DNA of 64,000 nt, from the NCBI GenBank assembly GCA_023386345.1, contig JAEWJT010000015.1, positions 1 through 64,000 of the forward strand. The letters run 5' to 3'. Position 1 is the first letter of the stretch. Every line of letters starts with the position of its first letter. Below, piece after piece: positions 17,355 to 25,932 of this stretch. The notes under the pieces were generated by a model that saw only the letters and a program-made list of their open reading frames with translations, was not told the DNA's origin and ran no database searches. The position numbers and the translations under genes were made by a program. Source of the DNA: Bacillota bacterium. Its GTDB lineage: Bacteria > Bacillota > Clostridia > Tissierellales > Sedimentibacteraceae.

Positions 17355-19166
17355 CTAATCTAAAGTTATCATATAATTGGACAAATCTTCTCTTTTTAAA
17401 CTTAATATCCATTTATTTTTGATACCATTTAAAAGATCCAAAAATCTTTCCTTTTCTGATTTTTTATTTTCTAAAAAAAGAGTTTCATTAATGCTACTTG
17501 CTAACTTAGCAAACAATTTTACATCATGACTCTTTGCAGACTCTTCAGTAAATAAATCCGACAGAAATTCCTCACTACTTGAAGCTTTAAAAATAGAATA
17601 TTCCTCAGATAATCCTAATAAAAATAATTCTTCCGAAATATTATATAAATACTTGTTAATTATCTCATCTTTGTATGAACCAAATACAAATTTTAGTGCT
17701 ATATCAAACAAACTATTGTAATATGGAATAATAACATATTTAAAGAATTCTAAATTTTCAATAATATCATTGATATTAATTTTAGCATTTTTAATATCAT
17801 CATCATTACTAATTTCTTCACCTTTTGAAATTGCAATTATGATTTTCATTAGCTTTTTCAATGTATAGATATTCATTAAGCAATTTGGTAAAGTTAAAAT
17901 GATATTAAATAGTTTTAAAGACTGATTAAGCAATATTTTATTATCTTTAAACACCTCATTCATAAATAATTTATATCCATACAATAAGTAAAAAAATCTA
18001 AATCCCTTTTCAAATTTATATATTGATAGAACTCTGTTTTCAAATTTATCATAATTAACTAATTTATTGCATACTTCAATTGCTTTCTGAATATTTATAT
18101 AACTTATTCCTACTTTTTCAAATATTTCAATATTAAATTTTTCATATAATCTAAAGTTTCTAATATCATAATGCTTTTTTCCAAAATTAGTCAATAAAAA
18201 CGAATAAATATCCTTTTCTTGAGAATAAATTTTTGATTCTTTACTAAACTTATTAAGTTTATTAAAATCAATATTTTCAATAAAAGCATTTATTTTTCTT
18301 GTACTTACTATTATAAATTTCACAAGATGTTCATAACCTATACAGCTTCTGACTTCATTTTTTAAAATATCATTTACAATATTAACTTTTTTATTAAAAG
18401 AGTCTATGTATTCGTCAATAATATATAATTTTCTTTCTTTTTTAAATTTGTTTAGTTTTAATTCGTATTTTTTTAATACTTGTCTTATATTCTCTTCATT
18501 TGTTTCTATTTTATAATCAATAAAATAGCAATTCCTTAGCCAAACAACTTCATCATTATCTTTATCTTTAAATAAATTATTTTCTTCAATAAAGAGAAAC
18601 AAATCATAAATATATTTATCTAATATCTCTTTTTCTTCATTATTGTCACTATTAGGTCTGCTTTTCAAAAAGAATAAAAATTTATCAAATATTATATTTA
18701 TAGTATTAAAAATATTTTTCAATCCGTATTTTCGAAAAACAGTGTATTCAGAATGGTAATCAAGTTGATTTGTAAAAATTCGATCTTTCTCTTCAAAGTC
18801 ATTGTACTGTGTATCATTTAAATTTGAAATAGGTATAACTTCTTGTTCTTTATCATTTAACTTTTTAATGCCAAAATTAAAAATCAAATTTCCTAGAAAA
18901 TAATTATTTGTATATTCAAGGCCTAATTTATCATTAGCAAAGAAGTCTCTTTTTATTTTACATTTACAAATTGCATCTATAGAAAAAAGTATTTCTACTA
19001 TTTTTTCTTTTGTTATTTTTTTTATATCTATAGAATTTTTATATTCAATTAACGTTTCATCATTTTTTATATTATTAATATTAACTAGTGTGTTTAAGAA
19101 ATTTTGTTTAACTATCATTTCATCTATGTCTATCAAATTATTATTTATACCATCAATCATTTCCAT
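17355..19166 (-). CDS. Large protein of unknown function (603 aa)
   Basis: The protein is very rich in Lys, Asn, Ile, Phe and Glu, predicted largely helical, without signal peptide or clear membrane segments and without Walker, nuclease or protease motifs that I can identify. The ATG at 19166 has no good ribosome binding site. It is a single-gene unit between the XRE regulator and the replication/integration module, separated by hairpins. Lone, large, AT-rich genes in this position of mobile elements are often phage-resistance or other cargo, but nothing here proves this. Confidence 0.55.
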   Translation of the reverse strand: MEMIDGINNNLIDIDEMIVKQNFLNTLVNINNIKNDETLIEYKNSIDIKKITKEKIVEILFSIDAICKCKIKRDFFANDKLGLEYTNNYFLGNLIFNFGIKKLNDKEQEVIPISNLNDTQYNDFEEKDRIFTNQLDYHSEYTVFRKYGLKNIFNTINIIFDKFLFFLKSRPNSDNNEEKEILDKYIYDLFLFIEENNLFKDKDNDEVVWLRNCYFIDYKIETNEENIRQVLKKYELKLNKFKKERKLYIIDEYIDSFNKKVNIVNDILKNEVRSCIGYEHLVKFIIVSTRKINAFIENIDFNKLNKFSKESKIYSQEKDIYSFLLTNFGKKHYDIRNFRLYEKFNIEIFEKVGISYINIQKAIEVCNKLVNYDKFENRVLSIYKFEKGFRFFYLLYGYKLFMNEVFKDNKILLNQSLKLFNIILTLPNCLMNIYTLKKLMKIIIAISKGEEISNDDDIKNAKININDIIENLEFFKYVIIPYYNSLFDIALKFVFGSYKDEIINKYLYNISEELFLLGLSEEYSIFKASSSEEFLSDLFTEESAKSHDVKLFAKLASSINETLFLENKKSEKERFLDLLNGIKNKWILSLKREDLSNYMITLD

Positions 19167-19523
19167 ATATTAGCTAAAAAATTCAAAAATCTAGCTTCTC
19201 CAATCTTAAATATTTATATAAATTTTACCTTAATTTAAATAAAATTTCAACAAAATTTCGATATACCCCCTCTTTTTTTGTAATAATTTTAATAATTTTG
19301 AGGAGTTAAGAAATATAAAATATTAGTCTATACTTCATATAAGCACATTATCAAAAAACTTAACAAACAAAATAAGATAAATAAATCCTAAAACAGTTGG
19401 GAGGTAAGATTTAATGCATTATCATCATAAGACAAAAAAGGAGGAATGTAATTTAATATAAAATTTAATAGATACAAAGATACTATCAAAAAAATAAATA
19501 ATATAAGCAATATGGAGGATAAA
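19167..19523. other. Upstream region of the primase gene
   Basis: AT-rich leader of the integration/replication module. It contains one 15-codon frame with a good ribosome binding site (19414-19461) and a second GGAGG just before the primase-like gene. Promoters could not be fixed confidently. Confidence 0.35.
19414..19461 (+). CDS. Possible 15-aa leader peptide
   Basis: The ATG at 19414 follows GGGAGG by 9 nt and encodes MHYHHKTKKEECNLI, then stop. It is His- and Lys-rich and lies 60 nt before the primase-like gene. It may be a translated leader or chance. Confidence 0.25.
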   Translation: MHYHHKTKKEECNLI

Positions 19524-21527
19524 ATGCACATTAATGATGTGGATCAATCAAATAATCAAACTATAATTAATGAAGAAAATAACCTTATTTTTAGAGTAAT
19601 AAAACCTCTTTTTAGTAGGTCAGAAGAAAAGATAGCAATCAGAAGGCAGCAAAACAAAAATATTTCTCCAACTGTGGAGAATAACCTTACCAATAGCTCT
19701 GAGCAGAGTAATAACATGCCTTCTGATTTAAATGACATGATAAAGCTGCCCCAAAATAATGGTATAGGCTTTCAAGAAGCACCACCTACTTACAATACAT
19801 ACTTTAACCAGTTAAGCAAAAATAATGTAACTGAAATTAGTGAAGCTATAAAAAATGCTGATGATTCACTAAAGCTAAACTTTAAAATAGAAATAAAGTC
19901 TATTAATAGATATTTATCTAATAAAAAATCAATTGAAAGTTATGATATGGTATGTATTAATGACGATGGCGAGTATAAGTCCATTCGTTTATCATCAATT
20001 GAATTAAACAAAGAGGCTTGGATAACTAGTAATTTAGGATGTAAATTCTTCTTCACTGGAAACTACAAGAGAGATTTCAAGCCTATGTTTAAAAAATTAT
20101 TACAAAATGCAAATATTAAATTATTATCAAACTGTACTGGATGGCATGAGCTTGAAGGTGGAATATATCGATATTTCCATGCTTCTGGAACAATACCTGA
20201 AATGAATAATACAGGACTTGCCGCATATGGACCTGAAGAATATGATTTTAACAAAAACAGTTATATGGCAAGTCCAAAAAATGTAACTGAGAGCTTTTTT
20301 GAGACGTTAAATATAGCAAAACAAGAGCATTATGAAATAACCTTACCATTATTACTATATCAACCACTTGCTATTTTAAAAGAATTTTTCAAATTAGCAG
20401 GGTATGAGCCTAAATTTTGTTTGTTTTTAATAGGTAAATCCGGAAGTGGAAAAACAACTATAGCTGAACTTTTCGCCTGCATGTTTAATAGAATTAATAG
20501 TAAAGTTGATTGCAACTTTAATGATACTATAGCATCAATAGAAGTTATAGCAAACACTTTAAAAGATTCAATCATGATAGTTGATGATTTTTATCCAAAT
20601 ATAGGCAAAGAAAAATCTGAGCAAAATTATAAACTAGAAAGAATTAACAGAATGTATGGGGACGGAAAAGGAAAGAGTAGAACAAATAAATATTTAAAAA
20701 CAACAAATGAGTTAAGCGGAAAAGGTATGTGTTTAATAACAGGCGAATTAGAATCAGAAAATTTATCAACACAAGTGCGCTATTTAGGTATAAATATAGA
20801 CAATGACTCCATAGATTTTAGTGTAGTAAGCAAGTATCAAAAAAACAAGCTTGAATATAATGACTTTTTCTACTTCTTTATACGTTGGTTATCAGAAAAT
20901 AGCAATCGTATTATAAGCTATATACAATCAGAATTTGATAGAATAAGAAACTCATGCAACAATGAGCTTTACTCATCTCACAAGAGGATGTCTACAATTA
21001 CTACATTTTTTATAATGACTAGAATTATATTAACAGATTATGTAGTAAATGTTCTGCCTCCAGAACATGACATTATTAAATTTCTTAAAGAAAAGGCTGA
21101 TAATTATATTTTAAGTGCAGTTAGATTACATTCACTTAACACTTTAAGAACTACACCAGAATTATTGTTTATTGAAGGACTAAACGAGTTATTAGCTACT
21201 CAAGTATTAAAAATCTTTAAAACAAACTCGTCAATCTCCAATACAACAACAGTGCATGGTTATAAAGATGATAATTGTTATTATTTGTTACCTGAAACTG
21301 TAAGAAATGCTGTATATGAATTTTGGGAAAAAAGAGGAAAAAGTATTAGTTATACTAAAAATACCCTGTACAAAAAACTGGCTGATTTAAATGTTATTAA
21401 AACCTCTGATGTAAATGGATCAAAAAGGAATACAATAAATTATAGGTTTAATGGAAAAACCGCAAGATACTTAGTTATAAATAAAGCTGTATTTGAGCAA
21501 CTTTTAAATAGTATAGAAATTAGGTAA
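19524..21527 (+). CDS. Primase/helicase-like ATPase of the element (DUF927-like)
   Basis: A 667-aa protein. After a variable N-terminus of about 110 residues, a DUF927-like region leads into a P-loop ATPase with Walker A GKSGSGKTT (about residue 305) and Walker B SIMIVDDF (about 350). The C-terminus (about 590-665) looks like a winged helix. Proteins of this type sit beside excisionase and integrase in Gram-positive integrative elements and are believed to support replication of the excised circle. The ATG at 19524 is chosen because GGAGG (inside an earlier ATG-containing stretch at 19512) precedes it. The next gene begins 225 nt later. Confidence 0.75.
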   Translation: MHINDVDQSNNQTIINEENNLIFRVIKPLFSRSEEKIAIRRQQNKNISPTVENNLTNSSEQSNNMPSDLNDMIKLPQNNGIGFQEAPPTYNTYFNQLSKNNVTEISEAIKNADDSLKLNFKIEIKSINRYLSNKKSIESYDMVCINDDGEYKSIRLSSIELNKEAWITSNLGCKFFFTGNYKRDFKPMFKKLLQNANIKLLSNCTGWHELEGGIYRYFHASGTIPEMNNTGLAAYGPEEYDFNKNSYMASPKNVTESFFETLNIAKQEHYEITLPLLLYQPLAILKEFFKLAGYEPKFCLFLIGKSGSGKTTIAELFACMFNRINSKVDCNFNDTIASIEVIANTLKDSIMIVDDFYPNIGKEKSEQNYKLERINRMYGDGKGKSRTNKYLKTTNELSGKGMCLITGELESENLSTQVRYLGINIDNDSIDFSVVSKYQKNKLEYNDFFYFFIRWLSENSNRIISYIQSEFDRIRNSCNNELYSSHKRMSTITTFFIMTRIILTDYVVNVLPPEHDIIKFLKEKADNYILSAVRLHSLNTLRTTPELLFIEGLNELLATQVLKIFKTNSSISNTTTVHGYKDDNCYYLLPETVRNAVYEFWEKRGKSISYTKNTLYKKLADLNVIKTSDVNGSKRNTINYRFNGKTARYLVINKAVFEQLLNSIEIR

Positions 21528-21752
21528 CTCGGTAACACATTCAAAATATTAGCATAAAATCAACCACTACACTTATTACCGCTTTTTTAATAGTAAGTAT
21601 TTATAAGGTATACATAGGTAATAATTTCTTAGTATATGGTAAAACAATAAAGCTTCATTAAAGGAAACTTAAAAATATGAGTACAATAAAAATAGTACGT
21701 TGAAAAATTAAAAATTATAAATATATATTATAAATATGAGGAGGTAACAAAA

Positions 21753-21941
21753 ATGCATATCAATGATTTACCAGACATCTTAACAGCAAAAGCAATAGCA
21801 AACTTTTTACAGATAAGCTTAAGAAAAGCGTACGATCTTATGGATATAAATCCAAATGCTGGAGGTTTGCCATGCAAAAGAATTGGAAAATGTAAAAGAG
21901 TCTTAAAAACAGATTTAATTAAATGGCTAGAGGCGGCTTAA
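21753..21941 (+). CDS. xis: Excisionase-type helix-turn-helix protein
   Basis: A 62-aa basic protein with a MerR/excisionase-type HTH: LTAKAIANFLQISLRKAYDL at about residues 9-28, then CKRIGKCKRVLKTDLIKWLE. A strong ribosome binding site, GAGGAGG, precedes the ATG. It lies directly upstream of the integrase, as is usual for recombination directionality factors, and probably bends DNA at the attachment site to favour excision. Confidence 0.8.
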   Translation: MHINDLPDILTAKAIANFLQISLRKAYDLMDINPNAGGLPCKRIGKCKRVLKTDLIKWLEAA

Positions 21942-21952
21942 AAATACATATG

Positions 21953-21978
21953 GCGAGCTCCAAGTTAAGAGAGCTCGC
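21953..21978. other. GC-rich hairpin between excisionase and integrase genes
   Basis: GCGAGCTC / GAGCTCGC, a perfect 8-bp stem with a 10-nt loop, in otherwise AT-rich DNA. No T-run follows on either strand, so it is more likely an RNA processing or attenuation element, or a protein site, than a terminator. Confidence 0.5.
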
Positions 21979-22008
21979 TAAAAAATTATAAAGAAAGGAA
22001 ACGGACTT

Positions 22009-23178
22009 ATGACCGGCCATATATACAAAAGAGGGACAACCTATACATATGTAATCGACTTAGGCAGAAACCCTATCACTAATAAAAGAGTTCAGAAGTC
22101 CAAAGGTGGATTTCGAACTAAAAAGGCTGCTAATGAAGCTTTAGCAGAAATATTATCAAGCTATAACAAAGGAAGTTATGTAAATGAAAGTGACATAACA
22201 CTTATTGAATTTTCTGATAAATGGTTAGATCTATATTCTAAAACAGACGATGTAAAAATAAGCACTGTTAGGGTTAGAAACCATGAAGTTAATAATATCA
22301 AGGCTTATTTCAAGGAGGTTAAAGTAAAGGACATCACCAGTTTAATGTATCAAGATTTTCTGCTATACCTATCATTAAATTTCGCATATAACACTTTAAT
22401 TGGTATACATAGGACTGCTAAAATGATATTTAATAAGGCAATAGAAATGAGGTTAATTTCAAATAACCCTACTCAATATGCTAAAGTTCCAAAGAAAATA
22501 AAAACAGTGGAGGAACTTGAAAATGAAACTGAAATACCAAAATATTTTGAAAAAGAAGAGCTTAATGAATTTTTAGAACTAACAAAACAAGATCCAAGTA
22601 AACAAAATCATGTTATTTTCCTTACACTTGCATATACTGGAATGCGGATTGGAGAGTTATGTGCTTTAAAGTGGAAGGATATTGATTTTACAAATAATGA
22701 AATTAGTATTTATAAAACTTATTATAATCCTACAAACAATACTCCTAATTATACGCTGCTAACACCCAAAACGAAAAACTCTAAGCGTAAAATACAGGTA
22801 GATGACCTTTTAATAGAAGTATTGAAAAATCACAAATCACGTCAAGATGAATTTAAATCTGATATACCATCTTGGCATGATGAAGGTTTTGTGTTTACTA
22901 AATATATAAATTATTCAGGTTACCCTGAAACTCCAAAGCAGGTAGAGATTGTAATGGCTAGAATTGTAGAAAAAAACAATCTAAAAAAATTAACACCTCA
23001 TGGATTGAGGCACACACACGTCTCTCTTTTAGCAGAAGCTGGTGTCGGACTACAAGAAATAATGGAGCGTTTAGGTCATAAGGATGACGAAACTACTACT
23101 TCAATATATATGCACGTCACCAAAGCCATGAAGATTGAAGCAAGCGCTAAATTTAGTAAGTTAATGAACTCGCTATAG
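22009..23178 (+). CDS. int: Tyrosine-recombinase integrase
   Basis: A 389-aa integrase of the Tn916/phage type found in Gram-positive elements. The N-terminal arm-binding domain covers about residues 1-55, the SAM-like core-binding domain about 63-160, and the catalytic domain about 178-385. Catalytic residues are Arg213 (TGMRIGEL), His331 and Arg334 (HGLRH), His357 (LGHKDD) and the nucleophile Tyr367 (SIYMHV); Lys254 probably completes the set. It lies 0.55 kb from the right repeat and catalyses integration into the groEL 3' end. The ATG at 22009 follows AAAGGAAA. Confidence 0.93.
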   Translation: MTGHIYKRGTTYTYVIDLGRNPITNKRVQKSKGGFRTKKAANEALAEILSSYNKGSYVNESDITLIEFSDKWLDLYSKTDDVKISTVRVRNHEVNNIKAYFKEVKVKDITSLMYQDFLLYLSLNFAYNTLIGIHRTAKMIFNKAIEMRLISNNPTQYAKVPKKIKTVEELENETEIPKYFEKEELNEFLELTKQDPSKQNHVIFLTLAYTGMRIGELCALKWKDIDFTNNEISIYKTYYNPTNNTPNYTLLTPKTKNSKRKIQVDDLLIEVLKNHKSRQDEFKSDIPSWHDEGFVFTKYINYSGYPETPKQVEIVMARIVEKNNLKKLTPHGLRHTHVSLLAEAGVGLQEIMERLGHKDDETTTSIYMHVTKAMKIEASAKFSKLMNSL

Positions 23179-23202
23179 CTAGTGTTACAAAATTTTATTT
23201 AA

Positions 23203-23245
23203 AATTCAAGTAGAAATATCAAACATAGGATTTTCTACTTGAATT
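23203..23245 (+). terminator. Hairpin after the integrase gene
   Basis: A 14-bp perfect stem, AATTCAAGTAGAAA / TTTCTACTTGAATT, with a 15-nt loop begins 25 nt after the stop. The following run is A-rich then TTTT, so termination is probable but not classical. Confidence 0.6.
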
Positions 23246-23376
23246 CTTAAAAACTTTTATGCTTATATTAACTATAATCTTTTAATCTTTTACAACTACC
23301 TTTCAATTTACAAGTAAGCTTGCACAAATATTTTTTTGTAAGTTTTATATAGATTTTCAACCTTTTTAGCCTAAAG

Positions 23377-23703
23377 TGTTAGCAAGTTGTTATCAAAAAA
23401 TACATAAAATATCTCCATCAACAAAAGCATTGATTTTAACGTATTTTTTATTTTTTTAAAATCAATTAATTAAAAATTTTAAACCCATGTATATATTATA
23501 ACAACTAATATACAGGGGTTTTTGTTAGCAAATTTTTATGCAAAATTTTCTTATAAAATATATAAAAACAAATTATATAATTATAAGCCATCAAAGCCCT
23601 AACATTTCAACGCATACAAGGTAATACAGATAATAACAAAACACACATAAGCACCCTATGCACAAAACACTAATTTTTACGAAATGTTAGCAAATTGTTA
23701 GCA
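23377..23703 (+). repeat. Spaced direct repeats TGTTAGCAARTTGTTA (possible integrase arm sites)
   Basis: Copies lie at 23377-23392 (TGTTAGCAAGTTGTTA), 23523-23538 (TGTTAGCAAATTTTTA) and 23685-23703 (TGTTAGCAAATTGTTAGCA). They flank the attachment site on the integrase side, where the N-terminal domain of such integrases binds direct repeats. Confidence 0.5.
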
Positions 23704-23719
23704 TCCTGATTTTTCCCAC

Positions 23720-23747
23720 AAAAAAACCACTGAATTTCAGTGGTTTT
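23720..23747 (-). terminator. groESL operon terminator
   Basis: On the minus strand, AAAAACCACTGAAATTCAGTGG followed by TTTTTTT forms a strong stem just 10 nt after the groEL stop. The same hairpin is copied at the left end of the element. Confidence 0.85.
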
Positions 23748-23760
23748 TAGTCTATATTAC
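23724..23760. repeat. Right attachment-type direct repeat
   Basis: This pairs with 8851-8887. The identical 18-bp core is 23739-23756, immediately outside the groEL stop codon (23757-23759). Sequence identity stops just inside groEL, as expected for integration at a gene end. Confidence 0.85.
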
Positions 23761-25385
23761 ATCATTCCTGGCATTCCGCCTCCACCCATTGGTGGCATTG
23801 CTGGTTCTTCTTTTGGCTCATCTACTACTGCCGCTTCTGTTGTCAATAACATTGATGCAACGCTTGCTGCATTTTGTAGTGCTGAACGTGTAACCTTTGT
23901 TGGGTCTACTATTCCAGCTTCAAACATATTTACATATTTTTCATTTAAAGCGTCAAAGCCCATTCCTGACTTGTTATTTTTGATTTTTTCTACTATTACC
24001 GATCCTTCAAGACCTGCATTTATAGCTATTTGTCTTAGAGGCTCTTCTAATGCTCTCTTTATGATTTCAGCACCTGTCTTAGTATCTCCTGACAATTCCT
24101 TGATTACCTTTGTCACTGCTGGTATTGTTGCCAATAATGCTACTCCGCCTCCTGGCACTAAGCCTTCTTCTACTGCTGCACGAGTTGCATTTAGAGCATC
24201 TTCTATTCTTAGTTTTTTCTCTTTCATTTCAGTTTCTGTTGCTGCTCCAACGTTTATAACTGCAACTCCACCTGTTAATTTAGCAAGTCTTTCTTGTAAT
24301 TTTTCTTTGTCAAATTCTGAAGTTGACTCTTCGTATTGTGATTTAATTTGTCTAACTCTATCTTCGATAGCAGCCTTGTCTCCAGCTCCATCAACGATAG
24401 TAGTGTTTTCTTTGTCAATTCTAACTGTTGAAGCTGTACCAAGCATATTAACTGTAGCTTCTTTTAACTCATATCCTAATTCTTCTGATATAACCTCTGC
24501 ACCTGTTAATATAGCTATATCTTTAAGCATTTCTTTTCTTCTGTCACCAAAGCCTGGAGCTTTAACTGCTACACAGTTGAAAGTTCCTCTTAATTTATTA
24601 ACTATCAATGTCGCTAAAGCTTCGCCTTCTATGTCTTCTGCTATTAACAACAATGATTTCCCGCTTTGAACTATTTGCTCAAGAACTGGCAATATTTCTT
24701 GGATACTGCTTATTTTCTTGTCTGTTATTAATATATATGGATTTTCTAATACTGCTTCCATTTTTTCAGTATCAGTTACCATATATGATGATAAGTACCC
24801 TCTATCAAATTGCATACCTTCAACTACAGTTAAATCAGTTCCCATAGTTTTTGATTCTTCAACAGTTATAACTCCATCCTTGCCAACTTTATCCATAGCT
24901 TGAGCTATAAGTTCGCCTATAGTTTCGTCTCCTGCTGATACTGATGCAACCTGTGCTATGTCTGCGGAAGTCTCTACCTGCTTAGACATTCCTTTCAATT
25001 CTTCAACTGCAGCCTCTACAGCCTTACTGATACCTTTTTTGATTATCATCGGATTAGCTCCGGCTGCAACGTTTTTAAGTCCTTCTCTTATGATTGCTTG
25101 TGCTAATAATGTAGCTGTTGTTGTTCCGTCTCCAGCTATATCGTTTGTTTTTGTAGCAACTTCTCTAACTAATTGCGCTCCCATGTTTTCAAATGGGTCT
25201 GATAATTCTATTTCTCTTGCTATTGTAACTCCGTCATTTGTAATCATTGGAGAACCAAATGATTTGCCAAGAACTACGTTTCTTCCCTTAGGTCCTAATG
25301 TAACCTTTACAGTGTCAGCCAATGCGTTGACACCTTTTTCCATAGCACGACGTGCTGATTCATCAAATTTTATTATTTTTGCCAT
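23757..25385 (-). CDS. groEL: Chaperonin GroEL
   Basis: A 542-aa 60-kDa chaperonin that forms the double-ring ATP-driven folding chamber with GroES. It opens MAKIIKFDESARRAMEKG, carries the ATP-binding block GDGTTTATLLAQAI and ends in the Gly/Met-rich tail GGGGMPGMM. Length is normal and the frame is intact. It is transcribed with groES (24-nt gap) from a CIRCE-controlled promoter. The 3' end is the integration target of the element at 8866-23756, and the coding end is not altered. Confidence 0.98.
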   Translation of the reverse strand: MAKIIKFDESARRAMEKGVNALADTVKVTLGPKGRNVVLGKSFGSPMITNDGVTIAREIELSDPFENMGAQLVREVATKTNDIAGDGTTTATLLAQAIIREGLKNVAAGANPMIIKKGISKAVEAAVEELKGMSKQVETSADIAQVASVSAGDETIGELIAQAMDKVGKDGVITVEESKTMGTDLTVVEGMQFDRGYLSSYMVTDTEKMEAVLENPYILITDKKISSIQEILPVLEQIVQSGKSLLLIAEDIEGEALATLIVNKLRGTFNCVAVKAPGFGDRRKEMLKDIAILTGAEVISEELGYELKEATVNMLGTASTVRIDKENTTIVDGAGDKAAIEDRVRQIKSQYEESTSEFDKEKLQERLAKLTGGVAVINVGAATETEMKEKKLRIEDALNATRAAVEEGLVPGGGVALLATIPAVTKVIKELSGDTKTGAEIIKRALEEPLRQIAINAGLEGSVIVEKIKNNKSGMGFDALNEKYVNMFEAGIVDPTKVTRSALQNAASVASMLLTTEAAVVDEPKEEPAMPPMGGGGMPGMM

Positions 25386-25409
25386 TTATATACACCTCTC
25401 TCCAACTTT

Positions 25410-25691
25410 TTATTCTACTACTGCTAAAATATCAGCCAATTTAATAACTATTAATTCTTCTCCGTCAATTTTTACTTCCGTTCCAGAGAATTTAGAGAAT
25501 ATAACCTTATCCCCAACTTTTATTTCATCTTTTTTCTTCTCATCAGAAGTAATTCCAGCGCCTACTGCCAAAACCTCTGCAATTTGAGGCTGCTCTTTAG
25601 CAGTTCCTGTCAATAATATACCGCTTTTAGTTTTTTCTTCAGCTTCAACCATTTTAATAACAACTCTTTCACCTAATGGCTTAACGTTCAT
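25410..25691 (-). CDS. groES: Co-chaperonin GroES
   Basis: A 93-aa GroES lid protein, starting MNVKPLGERVVIKMVEAEEK with the mobile loop region KSGILLTGTAKEQPQ. It is first in the groESL operon; a TAGGAGG-type ribosome binding site precedes the ATG. Confidence 0.97.
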   Translation of the reverse strand: MNVKPLGERVVIKMVEAEEKTKSGILLTGTAKEQPQIAEVLAVGAGITSDEKKKDEIKVGDKVIFSKFSGTEVKIDGEELIVIKLADILAVVE

Positions 25692-25750
25692 TTTGTAACC
25701 TCCTAAAAATATTATAATGTTTTTAATTTTATATTATTTAATTTATTATG

Positions 25751-25777
25751 TTAGCACTCTCGTGTGTTGAGTGCTAA
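25751..25777 (-). promoter_or_regulatory. CIRCE operator (HrcA site) of groESL
   Basis: TTAGCACTC - 9 nt - GAGTGCTAA, a perfect match to the CIRCE consensus, lies between the promoter and groES. It implies heat-shock control by HrcA. Confidence 0.97.
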
Positions 25778-25785
25778 CATAGTAT

Positions 25786-25814
25786 ATAATAACCTTTTTT
25801 TTATATATTGTCAA
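25786..25814 (-). promoter_or_regulatory. groESL promoter
   Basis: On the minus strand TTGACA (25809-25814) and TATTAT (25786-25791) are separated by 17 bp, directly upstream of CIRCE. Confidence 0.85.
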
Positions 25815-25932
25815 TATTTATTCTAAACAATTTTAAAATAATTTATGATAATTTAAGGATTATTTAAGCTTATTTTTGATTATTTTTTACTCATTATAAA
25901 TTATATGTTTTTATATTGGTTTTAGTTGCTTT

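Larger units (their letters stand above)
8866..23756. mobile_element. Integrative element in the 3' end of groEL (about 14.9 kb)
   Basis: The element is delimited by the direct repeats at 8851-8887 and 23724-23760. Its right end holds the tyrosine integrase, excisionase and primase/helicase-like ATPase in the usual order, with the integrase nearest the attachment site. Cargo genes are the amidoligase operon, a zinc-ribbon membrane protein, a lipoprotein, an S-layer protein with its XRE regulator and a 603-aa orphan. No relaxase, conjugation gene, capsid gene or terminase was seen, so it is a mobilizable or satellite-like element rather than a self-transmissible ICE or a complete prophage. The insertion preserves the groEL reading frame and supplies a terminator hairpin on both sides. 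Confidence 0.85.
23179..23756. other. Non-coding right end of the element
   Basis: About 580 bp without a convincing gene. It holds a hairpin after the integrase gene (23203-23245), three repeats of a TGTTAGCAA motif (possible integrase arm sites) and the right attachment repeat. Confidence 0.6.

Noticed and set aside
8866..23756. Calling the element a prophage
   Set aside because: No capsid, terminase, portal, tail or lysis gene could be recognised; only integration and replication functions are phage-like.
23740..25587. Long plus-strand open frames opposite groEL and groES
   Set aside because: They are shadows of the strongly conserved chaperonin genes on the other strand; the proteins are Ser/Ala/Pro-rich without family features.
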